Positions 1 to 8,678 of a DNA stretch of 64,000 nucleotides are shown here, one piece after another. This stretch comes from Schistocerca nitens (taxonomy: Eukaryota; Arthropoda; Insecta; Orthoptera; Acrididae). Location of the stretch: the NCBI RefSeq assembly GCF_023898315.1, contig NC_064614.1, positions 114,607,501-114,671,500 on the forward strand, written 5' to 3'. Numbering within the stretch: position 1 is the stretch's first letter; every line of letters begins with the position of its first letter. The notes under the pieces are model-generated. The model saw only the letters and a list, made by a program, of their open reading frames with translations, did not search any database and was not told the DNA's origin. The translations under genes were made by a program, and so were the position numbers.

Positions 1-244
1 CAAGTCCTCATAGCTTTTGAGGTATGTACTTTAGAGCTCATATTTAGTAGACAATTTTTTTCATCTTTTGGTCCTCACTACCTTCTCCCAAAATATCGAA
101 AGCAAAGAGCTTGCTGCAGAAGACGTCCACTGACATGTGTACGATTTGGTCGTTTCCGGCCCGGGATCCCTTATCTCATACCGATACATTTACCCATAGT
201 CTATGAAAGTTTGTAACATCACCTCGGAATCACCCTGCATAGTC
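1..244. other. Unassigned sequence at window start
   Basis: No open reading frame, RNA gene or repeat is recognised here. It may continue upstream into the LINE fragment that begins near 245, but I cannot support a boundary. Confidence 0.3.
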
Positions 245-501
245 GCAAAGTTGGAAAACGATATTAAGGGGAACGACCACGTCAGGTAGGTAGTAGGGTG
301 AGCGAATGGTCCACTTCGGATTATTGGGATAACTCTAGGGTAGAGTATCATTGCATCTATAAAGGAGCCACGTGTAGAACACTAGTTCTCGAGTGTTCGG
401 GTTCCGAATCAAGTCGAATTAAAGGACGACATCAAAGCAATTAAGAGGCCACCTGCAAGATTTATTAGCGGTAGGTTCGTTCGAGATGCGAGTGTTCCGG
501 A
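245..501 (+). mobile_element. LINE reverse-transcriptase 3' fragment, part 1
   Basis: Degenerate sequence matching the 3' part of the RT ORF of locust I/Jockey-like LINEs (the stretch coding the common 'LEY.S.VWDPYQ...IQRRAARF' region; here it is full of frameshifts). The same family is better preserved at 6440-7592. The fragment is interrupted by a SINE at 515-715 and resumes at 729. Recognition is by comparison with the other LINE in this window and from memory of the family; not functional. Confidence 0.6.
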
Positions 502-514
502 AATGTTCCGAACT

Positions 515-715
515 GTCCGCAGCTCGTGGTCGTACGGTAGCGTTCTCGCTTCCCGCGCCCGGGTTCCCGGGTTCGCTTCCCGGCGGAGTCAGGGATTTTC
601 TCTGCCTCGTGATGACTGGGTGTTGTGTGATGTCCTTAGGATAGTTAGGTTTAATTAGTTCTAAGTTCTAGGGGACTGATGACCATAGATGTTAAGTCCA
701 ATGGTGCTCAGAGCC
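515..715 (+). mobile_element. SINE, type-B tRNA-like head, plus orientation
   Basis: A SINE inserted in a LINE fragment. It has a perfect 13-bp target-site duplication, AATGTTCCGAACT, at 502-514 and 716-728. The head contains a tRNA-like B box (GGGTTCGCTTCCC region). The tail ends GTGCTCAGAGCCA, the tail used by the common SINE family here, but the head differs from the usual one. The same head is found antisense at 30185-30397. The 3' terminal TTTGAACC is missing. Confidence 0.9.
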
Positions 716-728
716 AATGTTCCGAACT

Positions 729-855
729 CAATTGGGAATCCCTGTAGGTAAGACGTTCTTTCCGCGAAACACTTTTGAAAAATCTTAGAGAACTGGCAGC
801 TGGCGGAATGGTAATGTACGAGATTCTGTTTCCGCCCATGTCACAGACAATGCAA
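729..855 (+). mobile_element. LINE reverse-transcriptase 3' fragment, part 2
   Basis: Continuation of the LINE fragment after the SINE. It corresponds to the stretch of the RT C-terminal region about 'LL.KFRE...ILLPP' (compare 7350-7410 in the better copy). Degenerate; the exact 3' limit is unclear. Confidence 0.5.
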
Positions 856-1180
856 GTTAGGGCTTAAAAGCTGTCTCACGCTGTACATCAGACTGAGACC
901 ACGGATTGAGCTATATGTCACTTCGCCGCTTAACGCCTGCTGTGCAGGCAACCCAAACGACACTGCTGTACCGCGTGGAGTCGGCGTGCTCCGTATGATA
1001 CACAAAATGACATGTTGCAAAAACCATAAACACATACGGTACTGGCGTGCAACGGTTAAGCAACATTCGCATGATGTGTGACTGCCAAGTTCGATGAAAC
1101 TTGCACCATGCATAGAAACAACTGCTATAGTGTAGCACAGAAGTTAACTGGACTAAATACGCATTGAGATGCACAGAAAT
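856..1180. other. Unassigned sequence
   Basis: Open frames on the minus strand (841-1174) show no domain, no codon signal and no neighbour support. I see nothing supportable here. Confidence 0.3.
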
Positions 1181-1220
1181 GTGTGTGTGTGTGTGTGGGG
1201 GGGGGGGGGGGAGGGGGGGA
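1181..1220. repeat. (TG)n followed by poly-G
   Basis: A short TG dinucleotide run passes directly into a G homopolymer. A second G run lies at 1415-1430 on the other side of the next SINE, so the G tract probably was the SINE target. Confidence 0.9.
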
Positions 1221-1414
1221 GGTTCAAATGGCTCTGAGCACTATGGGACTCAACTGCTGTGGTCATCAGTCCCCTAGAACTTAGAACTACTTAAACCTAA
1301 CTAACCTAAGGACATCACACACATCCATGCCCGAGGCAGGATTCGAACCTGCGACCGTAGCAGTCGCACGGTTCCGGACTGCGCACCTAGAACCGCGAGA
1401 CCACCGCTGACGGC
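1221..1414 (-). mobile_element. SINE, type-A tRNA-like head, antisense
   Basis: Starts GGTTCAAATGGCTCTGAGC (the 3' end of the element, antisense) and runs to the tRNA-like head near 1400. The RNA polymerase III B box is visible antisense as GGATTCGAACC. Both flanks are G-rich, consistent with insertion into a poly-G tract. Confidence 0.9.
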
Positions 1415-1430
1415 GGGGGGGGGGGGGGGG

Positions 1431-1830
1431 AGGACTTCCATTCCCCACCAGGGCGGTTGATAACGCTAGATGGTCTTCGGTGCATGTGGACGTGCTGTAA
1501 TACGTCTGCGCATCTCATCCCGCATGTGCTTAATGGGAAGTAAGTCGGGGGAACGATCAGACCAGTTCATTCGCCGAATATCCTCTCGTTCCACGACTCT
1601 TCCGCCTGCACAGTTCGATGCGGTCGCGCATTGTCATCCATAAGAGTATAGTCAGGGCCGAATCCACCCCTTTAAAGTCGTACATGAGGAAAGGGTACAT
1701 TGTCACCATAACACTAACTAGTGAGTGTACCGCGTTCAGAGATTTGGAGGTCAGTATGCCCGTGCAATATTATGCCTTCTCACACCGTAACACCTGCACC
1801 AAAACGATCACGTTCTCTACTGCCGTAGAG
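1431..1830 (-). pseudogene. Tc1-like transposase fragment, antisense
   Basis: Read on the minus strand this is a decayed Tc1-family transposase covering the region around the second Asp (a 'FMDDN.R.H' type motif) up to the 'SPDLNPIEH' equivalent. It is aligned by eye with the opposite-strand copy at 3156-3535. Frameshifts abound and the termini are not found. Because the pieces at 1431 and 3156 share the same segment in opposite orientations, they are two copies and not one split element. Confidence 0.6.
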
Positions 1831-2099
1831 TAGAGTTTTATTGGTCCTGGTAATCATATAGTACACAAAAAGTACATACTGATGTAGGACAAGTCAATGT
1901 ATAACAAAATATAATATTAAATTTGCATCAATGTCATTATTTCTTCATTAAATGATCACTGAGTTACAATATACAGAGCAAATATTGTACAAAAACAAAG
2001 AGTAGATATTTTGAAGCAGAAAGAGCATGTACTGTACTGGCAGACTAATATTTGTATTACACTAACATTTACATGGTAAATCATTAAAGTTCTAGTAAC

Positions 2100-2960
2100 A
2101 TTTATATGATACGTCACTAAGGGAAAGACACAAATTGTTAGTGAACTTTCTGAAAGAGCTCGTGGAGGCTACAGTCAAATATGCCATAGCAGTTGACTTG
2201 AAATTTGCCAGATCATTTATTGATATTTGTGGGGGAAGTTAATTATAAATAACTTTTCCATAATACAGGGTTCCTTTTATATTCCGGGTGGTGTTGGTGG
2301 GCTCTAGATGAAAGTCTGCTTTTTGCCTGGTGGTATAGGAATGGGTATTTTCATTTTTCTGGAAGAGAGTGGGATTTTCCATTGAATATTTTTTCACAAA
2401 CAAGGTTATCTCATACACATATATACATGGAAGTGGGAAGATTTATAGCTTTTTAAAGGGTGGACCACAGGTTTTGTTCCATTTTACACCTTCCATTATT
2501 CTTATGATTCTTTTGTGTAGCCTAAAGAGCTTTTGGCTAAGACAAGAGTTACCCCAGAAAATAATTCCATATTTCTGTTGTGAGCATATATAGGCATAAC
2601 ACACAGTTTTCAGAGAATTTTTGTTGCAACATCCCTGTACTATTCTGATTAAGTAGCATGTAGTGCTTAATTTCTTATAAAATTTTTCAATATGCGTCCC
2701 CCATTTAAGATTATCTTGGAGCCATACTCCTAAGAACTTAATGTTGTCTACATTCTGAAGGTCTTTGTCGGATACCGGAATCTGAACAGTTTGCTCACCT
2801 TCTTTAACATTATAGAAGTTTAGTGCCACTATCTTACTTTCATTTGTTACCAGTTTGTTGTGACTGAACCAGTACAAATCCCCAAACGGCGAGAGGTGGG
2901 AAAACGTAACGCAACAAGGATTATTGTCGATTATCATATTTTTGGTGGTCCAGGTGTTAT
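2100..2960 (-). pseudogene. LINE reverse transcriptase C-terminal part, antisense
   Basis: The minus-strand open frame 2443-2957 encodes an RT thumb/C-terminal region of a Jockey-like non-LTR element (motifs 'KFLGVWLQDNLKW', 'KTVCYAYICSQQKYGIIFWG', 'LFRLHKRIIRIM'). After a frame change it continues to about 2130 with recognisable tail residues. The RT palm (FADD) is absent, so the copy is 5'-truncated and inactive. It is bounded on the right by a SINE at 2961. Confidence 0.75.
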
Positions 2961-3155
2961 GGTTCAAATGGCTCTGAGCACTATGGGACTCAACTTCTGA
3001 GATCATTATTCCCCTAGAACGTAGAACTACTTAAACCTAACTAACCTAAGGACATCACACACATCCATGCCCGAGGCAGGATTCGAACCTGCGATCGTAG
3101 CGGTCTCGCGGTTCCAGACTGCAGCGCCTAGAACCGCACGGCCACTTCGGCCGGC
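2961..3155 (-). mobile_element. SINE, type-A head, antisense
   Basis: Complete antisense SINE from GGTTCAAATGG to CCGGCCGGC, with the B box seen as GGATTCGAACC. No target duplication is visible: a LINE lies on the left and a Tc1 fragment on the right, so the junction is probably recombinant. Confidence 0.9.
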
Positions 3156-3535
3156 GACCTCCAAATCTTTGAACGCTGTAAACTGACTGGTCATTGTTAC
3201 TGAGACACTGTACTCCTTCCCCATGTGTGTTTTTTATCAGGGTTGCATTCGGTCCTGACTTCATTTTTACCGATGACAATCGGCGATCGCATCGAACTAC
3301 ACATGCGGTGTACCTCTTGAAGTGAGAGAATATTCGGTGAATGGACTGGTCTGCCCGTTATCCCGATTTAAATCCCATCGAGCGCGTGTGGGTGCATTGG
3401 GGAGACGTGTTCCAGCACTCTGACATGCGCCAGTGACCACCCAACAGGTTTCAACCGCGCTGGTGGAGGAACAGAACGCTCTGTCACAAGGACTCCTTAC
3501 CAACCTTGTGGCCAACGTGGCTTCTCAGCGTGCAA
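3156..3535 (+). pseudogene. Tc1-like transposase fragment, plus strand
   Basis: Decayed transposase of the same family as 1431-1830 but in the opposite orientation. It covers the DDE core: the second-Asp neighbourhood near 3270, the 'SPDLNPIE..W' equivalent near 3360-3400 and the C-terminal Arg/Leu-rich stretch. Multiple frame changes; inactive. Confidence 0.6.
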
Positions 3536-3722
3536 AACAATATTATAGTACCCTACGCACAGTAAAACAGTACTGTAGTATCCGATACACGACCCAAACC
3601 AGCACTGTAATAACCGATACACGCCGAAAATGTCACAGTCATTACTATCGTTTCCAGAATGAGATTTTCGCTCTGCAGCGGAGTGTACGCTGATATGAAA
3701 CTTCCTGGCAGGTTAAAACTGT

Positions 3723-3798
3723 GTGCCGGACCGAGACTCGAACTCGGGACCTTTGCCTTTCGCGGGCAAGTGCTCTACCAACTGAGCTACCCAAGCAC
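3723..3798 (-). repeat. tRNA-like sequence in composite repeat, copy 1
   Basis: The reverse complement folds as a 76-nt tRNA-like cloverleaf: D-arm GCTC/GAGC, anticodon stem TTGCC/GGCAA, T-arm with GTTCGAGTC. Perfect A-box (TAGCTCAGTTGG) and B-box sequences are present. It is treated as a repeat-embedded tRNA relic and not a tRNA gene, because a second copy lies 250 bp away in the same transposed unit and loop position 33 is G, not the nearly invariant U. Confidence 0.7.
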
Positions 3799-4043
3799 GA
3801 CTCACGCGCCGTCCTCACAGCTTTACTTCCGCCAGTACCTCGCCTCCTACCTTCCAAACTTTACAGAAGCTCTCCTGCGAACCTTGCAGAACTAGCACTC
3901 CTGAAAGAAAGGATAATCCGGAGACATGGTTTAGCCACAGCCTGGGGGATGTTTCCAGAATGAGATTTTCACTCTGCAGCGGAGTGTGCGCTGATATGGC
4001 GAGGTACTGGCGGAAGTAAAGCTGTGAGGACGGGGCGTGAGTC

Positions 4044-4119
4044 GTGCTTGGGTAGCTCAGTTGGTAGAGCACTTGCCCGCGAAAGGCAAAGGTCCCGAGT
4101 TCGAGTCTCGGTCCGGCAC
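4044..4119 (+). repeat. tRNA-like sequence in composite repeat, copy 2
   Basis: Sense copy of the same 76-nt cloverleaf, from GTGCTTGGG to CCGGCAC. By my hand fold the anticodon triplet would be CGA with G at position 33. The pol III A and B boxes are intact, so it could be transcribed, but the context is a mobile repeat. Confidence 0.7.
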
Positions 4120-4267
4120 ACAGTTTTAATCTGCCAGGAAGTTTCATTACTATCGTCACTGTTTGCAGACTAAGAGACGGCGTTAATTTCGTCACCAGAA
4201 ATCATTTTTTAGCCAGTATCATTGTCATTTCACAGCCAGTTTATGTCCGAGCATCTTGTCTTCGTGG

Positions 4268-4345
4268 TTTTTTTTTTTTTTTTTTTTTTTGGTGCATCAA
4301 ATTTTGTATTACTGCTACAAAACAAAAAAAAAAAAATAAAAACAA
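4268..4345. repeat. Poly-T and A-rich simple tracts
   Basis: A run of about 22 T residues is followed some 30 bp later by an A-rich AAAATAAAAACA tract. This lies in the non-coding sequence upstream of the first visible exon; nothing else is recognised between 4156 and 4500. Confidence 0.85.
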
Positions 4346-4500
4346 AAACGATGTGTATGAAGCAGACATTCGCATTAGTGAAGGCAAGATAATCGAGGTT
4401 CCACTCTGTGTATGGCCCTCTACTGCATCAATTTAGATCCCGGCGGTTAAGGACTCCCGGGTTGCGTCCAGAGTAGGTAGGACCCTGGTAACTGTTACAG

Positions 4501-4758
4501 ACCCAGGCGGCGAGCGCCGACCAGCCCAGCTCGGGATTGAACCTGCCCGAGGTGAAGGGCCTGGACCCGTTCCTGTACGGCCAGGCCGAATCGTACGACC
4601 CGCAGGCGTCTTCGGACACTTCGTCGCGCTACCAGACCGACTACTACGCGCCCTACAAGAGCTACGAGGAGTACTTCCGCCACCTGTTCCCCGACCTGGG
4701 CGCCGCCGGCTCCGCCGCACAGCCCAGCGCCAGCCAAGCCTCCGGTGACTACAGCAAG
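4501..4758 (+). CDS. Host gene, internal coding exon (first visible)
   Basis: An 86-codon exon. The acceptor is TGTTACAG at 4493-4500, after an in-frame stop at 4489. The donor is AAG|GTAGGA with GT at 4759. Both ends are phase 0. The exon is GC-rich with strong third-position G/C bias, unlike the flanking intron. It encodes an acidic, Tyr-rich stretch ('YQTDYYAPYKSYEEYFRHLFPD', shown here only in part) followed by an Ala/Ser/Gln linker. It joins in frame to 7814. It has no start codon, so at least one more exon lies upstream. I do not recognise the protein family, and the role is unknown. Confidence 0.85.
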
Positions 4759-5001
4759 GTAGGACCGCTGCACACGTCCACAAGTCGCCATACCGTACTG
4801 GCTGGCGCAACTACCTTGCCCTGTCACAGTCAGTGTTAACACCCCACAATTCATGTGCTCATGTGCATATCGCTACGTCGGAGATGCTGTGTCCCATCGC
4901 TCGTGCGCCGACTATAACACCACGTTAAAACTCCCTTAAATCTTGATAACCTGCCATTGTAGCAGTAACCGATCTAACAACTGCTCCAGACACTTGTCTT
5001 A
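4759..5001 (+). other. Intron sequence
   Basis: Start of the 3,055-bp intron (4759-7813). No recognisable element before the TA dinucleotide at 5000-5001 that borders a mariner-like transposon. Confidence 0.6.
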
Positions 5002-5112
5002 CACAGGGTGAAAATTATTTAAAGCGACAAACTCTGGGAGGTTGTAGGGGACATCAAAACAAATATTTTTCCCTAACGTCATTTTTTCCTATGAGGATTA
5101 TTTAAACCGGTG

Positions 5113-5196
5113 GAGGCCGTATTACGCTCTTCAGTTGTTAGAGGCCGTATTACGATCTTCAGTTGTTAGAGGGCGTATTACGCTCTTCAGCTGTAG
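5113..5196 (+). repeat. Three tandem 28-bp units
   Basis: Three consecutive units beginning GAGGCCGTATTACGCTCTTC start at 5113, 5141 and 5169, with two or three differences in the last. They lie just inside the left TIR of the mariner-like element, in its 5' untranslated leader. Confidence 0.9.
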
Positions 5197-5275
5197 GCAA
5201 CTCCTGTCCACCAATATAGTAGTGCATTGTCTCTGTTTACTAACGGAGCGATACACCTGGAGTGAAAACACTGAT

Positions 5276-6306
5276 ATGGTTGGTGCGTACTACGTAGCGC
5301 ACCACAACGGACGAGCCGCACAGCGGGTTTATCAACAACAATATCCTAATCGCCGTACCCCCACCCCCCCTCTTTCATACGACCTTTGCTGCTGTGCACC
5401 ATCGTCTGCGTGAGACCGGGTCATTTAGCAGATTATCTGGACAGGGACGCTGAAATTTGAGGAAGCTGTCTTGCAGCACGTGGAGCGGGATCCTTCAATC
5501 AACACTCATGCAATTGCACGTAACATGGGGACGAATCAGACGAATGTAAGAACAGTCCTTCGAGCGCAGTTGTTACGTCCATTTCACTTACAGCTTGTCC
5601 ACAGCCTAGAACCAGTTGATTATCCACCCAGAGCACAGTTTTCGCAGTGGTACCTGGAACAGTGTGAAATGCAACCTACATTTCCACCCTCTGTGTTGTT
5701 TACCGATGAAGCAACGTTCGGGCGTGATGGAGTTTTCAACATGCACAATTCGCATGCTTGGAGTGAGGATAAACCACATGCCACAGTTGCTAGCGCTTAT
5801 CAAGTGCGGTTCTTCGTTAATGTGTGGGTCGGTGTTGTTCGGGACTGTTTAATTGGGCCGTATCTGCTACCTAGGCCATTAAACGGCAGGCACTATTACA
5901 ATTTTCTCGCCTGAGCATTACCAGAATTACTGGAAGACGTCCCGCTCCCTACAAGACAACGCTTGTGGTTCCAACATCACGGGGCACCGGCACATTTGAG
6001 TCGTCGTGTGCGTCTATTCCTGGACCGACGGTTCCCAGAAACGTGGATTGGCAGAGGTGGTCCTGTACCATGGCCCGCTCGATCCCCAGACATGTCCCCT
6101 CTGGACTTTTTTGTGTAGGGAGAGATGCGCAACCTTGTTCACGCAACTCCTGTTGCATCAGAAGAGGATCTGGTTGCCCGGATAGTAGCAGCAGCAGGAA
6201 CAATTCAGGATACTGCTGGGGTTTTTGCCCGTGTCAGACAGAACATGATCCGTCGGTGTAGCCTTTGTTTACGTGTCAATGGAGGCATTTTTGAAAATCT
6301 ACTGTA
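5276..6306 (+). pseudogene. Mariner-like transposase with DUF4817-type N-terminus, broken
   Basis: Transposase of the Tc1/mariner superfamily. The N-terminal helix-turn-helix looks like the DUF4817 type ('YPNRR' core near 5345). The next frame (5471-5914) carries the first catalytic Asp in 'LFTDEATFGRDG'. After a stop at 5912 comes 'WFQHHGAPAH', where the second catalytic Asp is His, then 'SPDMSPLDFF' with the third Asp, then a stop where the family has Trp. The C-terminal 'MIRRC...GGIFENLL' ends at 6306. Frameshift near 5400, two stops and loss of the second Asp make it inactive. Confidence 0.85.
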
Positions 6307-6439
6307 ATTGAAATTGGGTTGTGTTAATGTGTTGTCTCTTGGTCATCAAAACATGGAAAAGTGTTTGTTGGTTTAATTAATTTGCCACCAGAGAAACCTT
6401 CCTCTACCGGTTTGAATACAACTCATAGGAAAAAATGAC

Positions 6440-7592
6440 GGTCGTGTGAAACCCAGCTCGCGCTATTCGTCCACGAGAATCAGAGGGCCATAGACACGGG
6501 TTCACAGGTAGATGCCGTGTTTCTTGACTTCCGCAAGGCGTTCGATACAGTTCCCCACAGTCGTTTAATGAACAAAGTAAGAGCATATGGACCATCAGAC
6601 CAATTGTGTGATTGGATTAAAGAGTTCCTAGATAACAGAACGCAGCATGTCATTCTCAATGGAGAGAAGTCTTCCGAAGTAAGAGTGATTTCAGGTGTGC
6701 CGCAGGGGAGTGTCATAGGACCGTTGCTATTCACAATATACATAAATGACCTTGTGGATGACATCGGAAGTTCACTGAGGCTTTTTGTAGATGATGCTGT
6801 GGTGTATCGAGAGGTTGTAACAATGGAAAATTGTACTGAAATGCAGGAGGATCTGCAGCGAATTGACGCATGGTGCAGGGAATGGCAATTGAATCTCATT
6901 GTAGACAAGTGTAATGTGCTGCGAATACATAGAAAGATAGATCCTATATCATTTACTTACAAAATAGCAGGTCAGCAACTGGAAGCAGATAATTCCATAA
7001 ATTATCTGGGAGTACGCATTAGGAGTGATTTAATATGGAATGATCATACAAAGTTGATCGTCGGTAAAGCAGATGCCAGACTGAGATTCATTGGAAGAAT
7101 CCTAAGGAAATGCAATCCGAAAACAAAGGAAGTAGGTTACTGTACGCTTGTTCGCTCACTGCTTGAATACTGCTCAGCAGTGTGGGATCCGTACCAGATA
7201 GGGTTGATAGAAGAGATAGAGAAGATCCAACGGAGAGCAGCGCGCTTCGTTAAAGGATCATTTATTAATCGCGAAAGCGTTACGGAGATGATAGATAAAC
7301 TCCAGTGGAAGACTCTACAGGAGAGACGTTCTGTAGCTCGGTACGGACTTTTGTTGAAGTTTCGAGAACATACCTTCACCGAGGAGTCAAGCAGTATATT
7401 GCTCCCTCCTACGTATATCTCGCGAAGAAACCGTGAGGATAAAATCAGAGAGATTAGAGCCCACACAGAAGCATACCGACAATCCTTCTTTCCACGAACA
7501 ATACGAGACTGGAATAGAAGGGAGAACCGATAGAGGTACTCAGGGTACCCTCCGCCACACACCGTCAAGTCGCTTGCGGAGTATGGATGTAG
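6440..7592 (+). mobile_element. 5'-truncated LINE inserted in the mariner-like element
   Basis: Begins near GTCGTGTGAAACCC and ends with TATGGATGTAGATGT, the usual 3' terminus of this locust LINE family. Only the RT part is kept. It interrupts the right TIR of the 5002-7659 element, so it is the younger insertion. Confidence 0.8.
6484..7533 (+). pseudogene. Reverse transcriptase, C-terminal two thirds (non-LTR)
   Basis: An uninterrupted frame of about 345 codons. RT motifs in order: 'VFLDFRKAFDTVPH' (palm Asp), 'GVPQGSVIGPLLF', and 'LFVDDAVVY' (the FADD box with Ala replaced by Val; both Asp kept). Then 'NYLGVRIRSDLIWN', the thumb, and 'LEYCSAVWDPYQ' with 'QRRAARFVKG'. It ends with 'FFPRTIRDWNRRENR'. 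The RT N-terminus and the endonuclease are missing, so the copy is dead on arrival although its frame is open, which suggests a fairly recent insertion. I/Jockey-like by motif layout. Confidence 0.9.
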
Positions 7593-7813
7593 ATGTAATT
7601 GTTTTGATGTCCCCTACAACCTCCCAGAGTTTGTCGGTTTAAATACTTTTCACCCTGTATATTTGTTGCCGGCCGCAGCGCCGTATTCTGCCCCTCTTTA
7701 CATACCTCTGCATTTGGGTACGCATGCCTGTACCAGTGTCTTTGGCGCTTATTGTATTTCTTGTCTTGAGAGTGGTTAGCGTGCTGACTGACGCACCCGT
7801 GTTTTGTGGACAG

Positions 7814-8073
7814 AGCGGCTCGCGGCCAGAGTTCTACAGCGCGCCGTCGGCGGGGGCGGCGGTGGCGGCCGTGGCCGACCGCAAGGACCTGGACGCGGTG
7901 CTGGGCGAGTTCACGCGCAAGGACCGCTCCGCCTGCAAGAAGGTGCAGCGCGACAAGATGACGTGCTACCAGTGCGCCGACGCCACGGGCACCCAGCACG
8001 AGGAGTGTATGTTCGTCGCCGCCTCCGAGCCCAAGAGCAAGCACCTCGCCTACCACGAGCACAAGCAGTTCAA
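7814..8073 (+). CDS. Host gene, internal coding exon with Cys motif
   Basis: Acceptor GTGGACAG at 7806-7813. The donor is CAA|GTGAGT with GT at 8074-8075, a consensus site. The frame entering is phase 0 and leaving is phase 2. Reading through the donor would give Lys-stop, but the GTGAGT site and the one-base completion at 16534 argue for splicing. The 86 codons encode a Gly/Ala-rich start, a charged helix-like stretch ('DLDAVLGEFTRKDR'), then four cysteines spaced C-x9-C-x2-C-x10-C, ending in a His/Lys-rich 'HLAYHEHKQF'. The spacing could be a small zinc or disulfide knuckle; family unknown. Confidence 0.85.
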
Positions 8074-8678
8074 GTGAGTGTGGGCCGCTGCTCAGGCGCC
8101 AAAGTCCAGCCGCAGTCTGACACGTACAGTCGCGATACTCTCTGGTGCGAAAGCTGTTTATCGTCTGAAAGGTGGAGCGGCACTAGCGCTCCAAGCGGTG
8201 AGACAGCAAACTGTCACATGCGTCACAAGGGTACTGTTTGTTTTTCGTCCCTTTTCCACCTTATTTACGAAAGTTCATTAAAACTGTTGGCTTGTGCCTC
8301 GTGTTTGTTTGATGAAACAAATTCCGTCGAAGAACCAGTGACAGATGCGAACAGGTAGTTTGTCATTTACTTTATTATTTTGCTTCCCAGAGTTTTTATA
8401 ATATCAGAAGACGTGGATTACTCTAAAATAAGTGAAAATATTGCTAAAACTCACGAATTCGGTGACAAGCTACAAAATATTCGTAAAGAACTACATGTGA
8501 CGTCGACAGAACTGCAGCCTATCACGTTGATACCAAAATGATATAAACATGCCGATTCAGACGTAAGCAGCACGGACTTGTACCTGCACGTGCAACAGGG
8601 ATCGACACCCTATTTCCGTTTCGTTTTGGGTTTTAGTCGTTGGCGTCTATCGCCACATGTATGACCTTCGTGTTTATA
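8074..8678 (+). other. Intron, 5' part
   Basis: First 600 bp of the 8,460-bp intron (8074-16533). AT-rich with no recognised element until the TA at 8677-8678. Confidence 0.6.

Larger units (their letters stand above)
3651..4143 (+). mobile_element. Composite tRNA-like retroposon with inverted halves
   Basis: A 493-bp unit flanked by a perfect 12-bp direct repeat, TCATTACTATCG (3639-3650 and 4144-4155). It contains two copies of TTTCCAGAATGAGATTTTC (3651 and 3952). It also contains two tRNA-like sequences in opposite orientations whose surrounding arms (about 3696-3844 and 3998-4146) are near-perfect inverted repeats of about 148 bp. The target duplication implies the whole composite moved, or rearranged after insertion, as one unit. 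Confidence 0.8.
5002..7659 (+). mobile_element. Mariner-like element with long TIRs, split by a LINE
   Basis: The left end CACAGGGTGAAAA and the right end TTTTCACCCTGTA are inverted repeats flanked by TA (5000-5001, 7660-7661), the Tc1/mariner target signature. The inverted similarity extends about 115 bp: left 5002-5116, right 6395-6439 plus 7593-7659. A LINE (6440-7592) interrupts the right repeat and a short piece is lost at the junction. The element lies in the host gene's intron, in the same orientation as the gene. Confidence 0.85.

Noticed and set aside
841-1174. Overlapping minus-strand frames of 90 and 87 codons
   Set aside because: No domain, no start context, no neighbours; about the length expected by chance.
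3723-4119. Two functional tRNA genes
   Set aside because: Good cloverleaf and pol III boxes, but both lie in inverted arms of one transposed repeat, and loop position 33 is G.
4433-4854. Minus-strand open frames opposite the first visible exon
   Set aside because: They arise from the GC-rich, biased codons of the plus-strand exon; low-complexity Arg/Gly/Pro translations with no splice support.
5112-5200. CRISPR-like array
   Set aside because: The three 28-bp units are directly adjacent with no spacers, in a eukaryotic transposon.
7724-8077. A complete small gene of 117 codons with stop at 8075
   Set aside because: The start lies in intron sequence, and a consensus acceptor and donor bound the GC-rich part; reading it as an exon gives a continuous longer protein.
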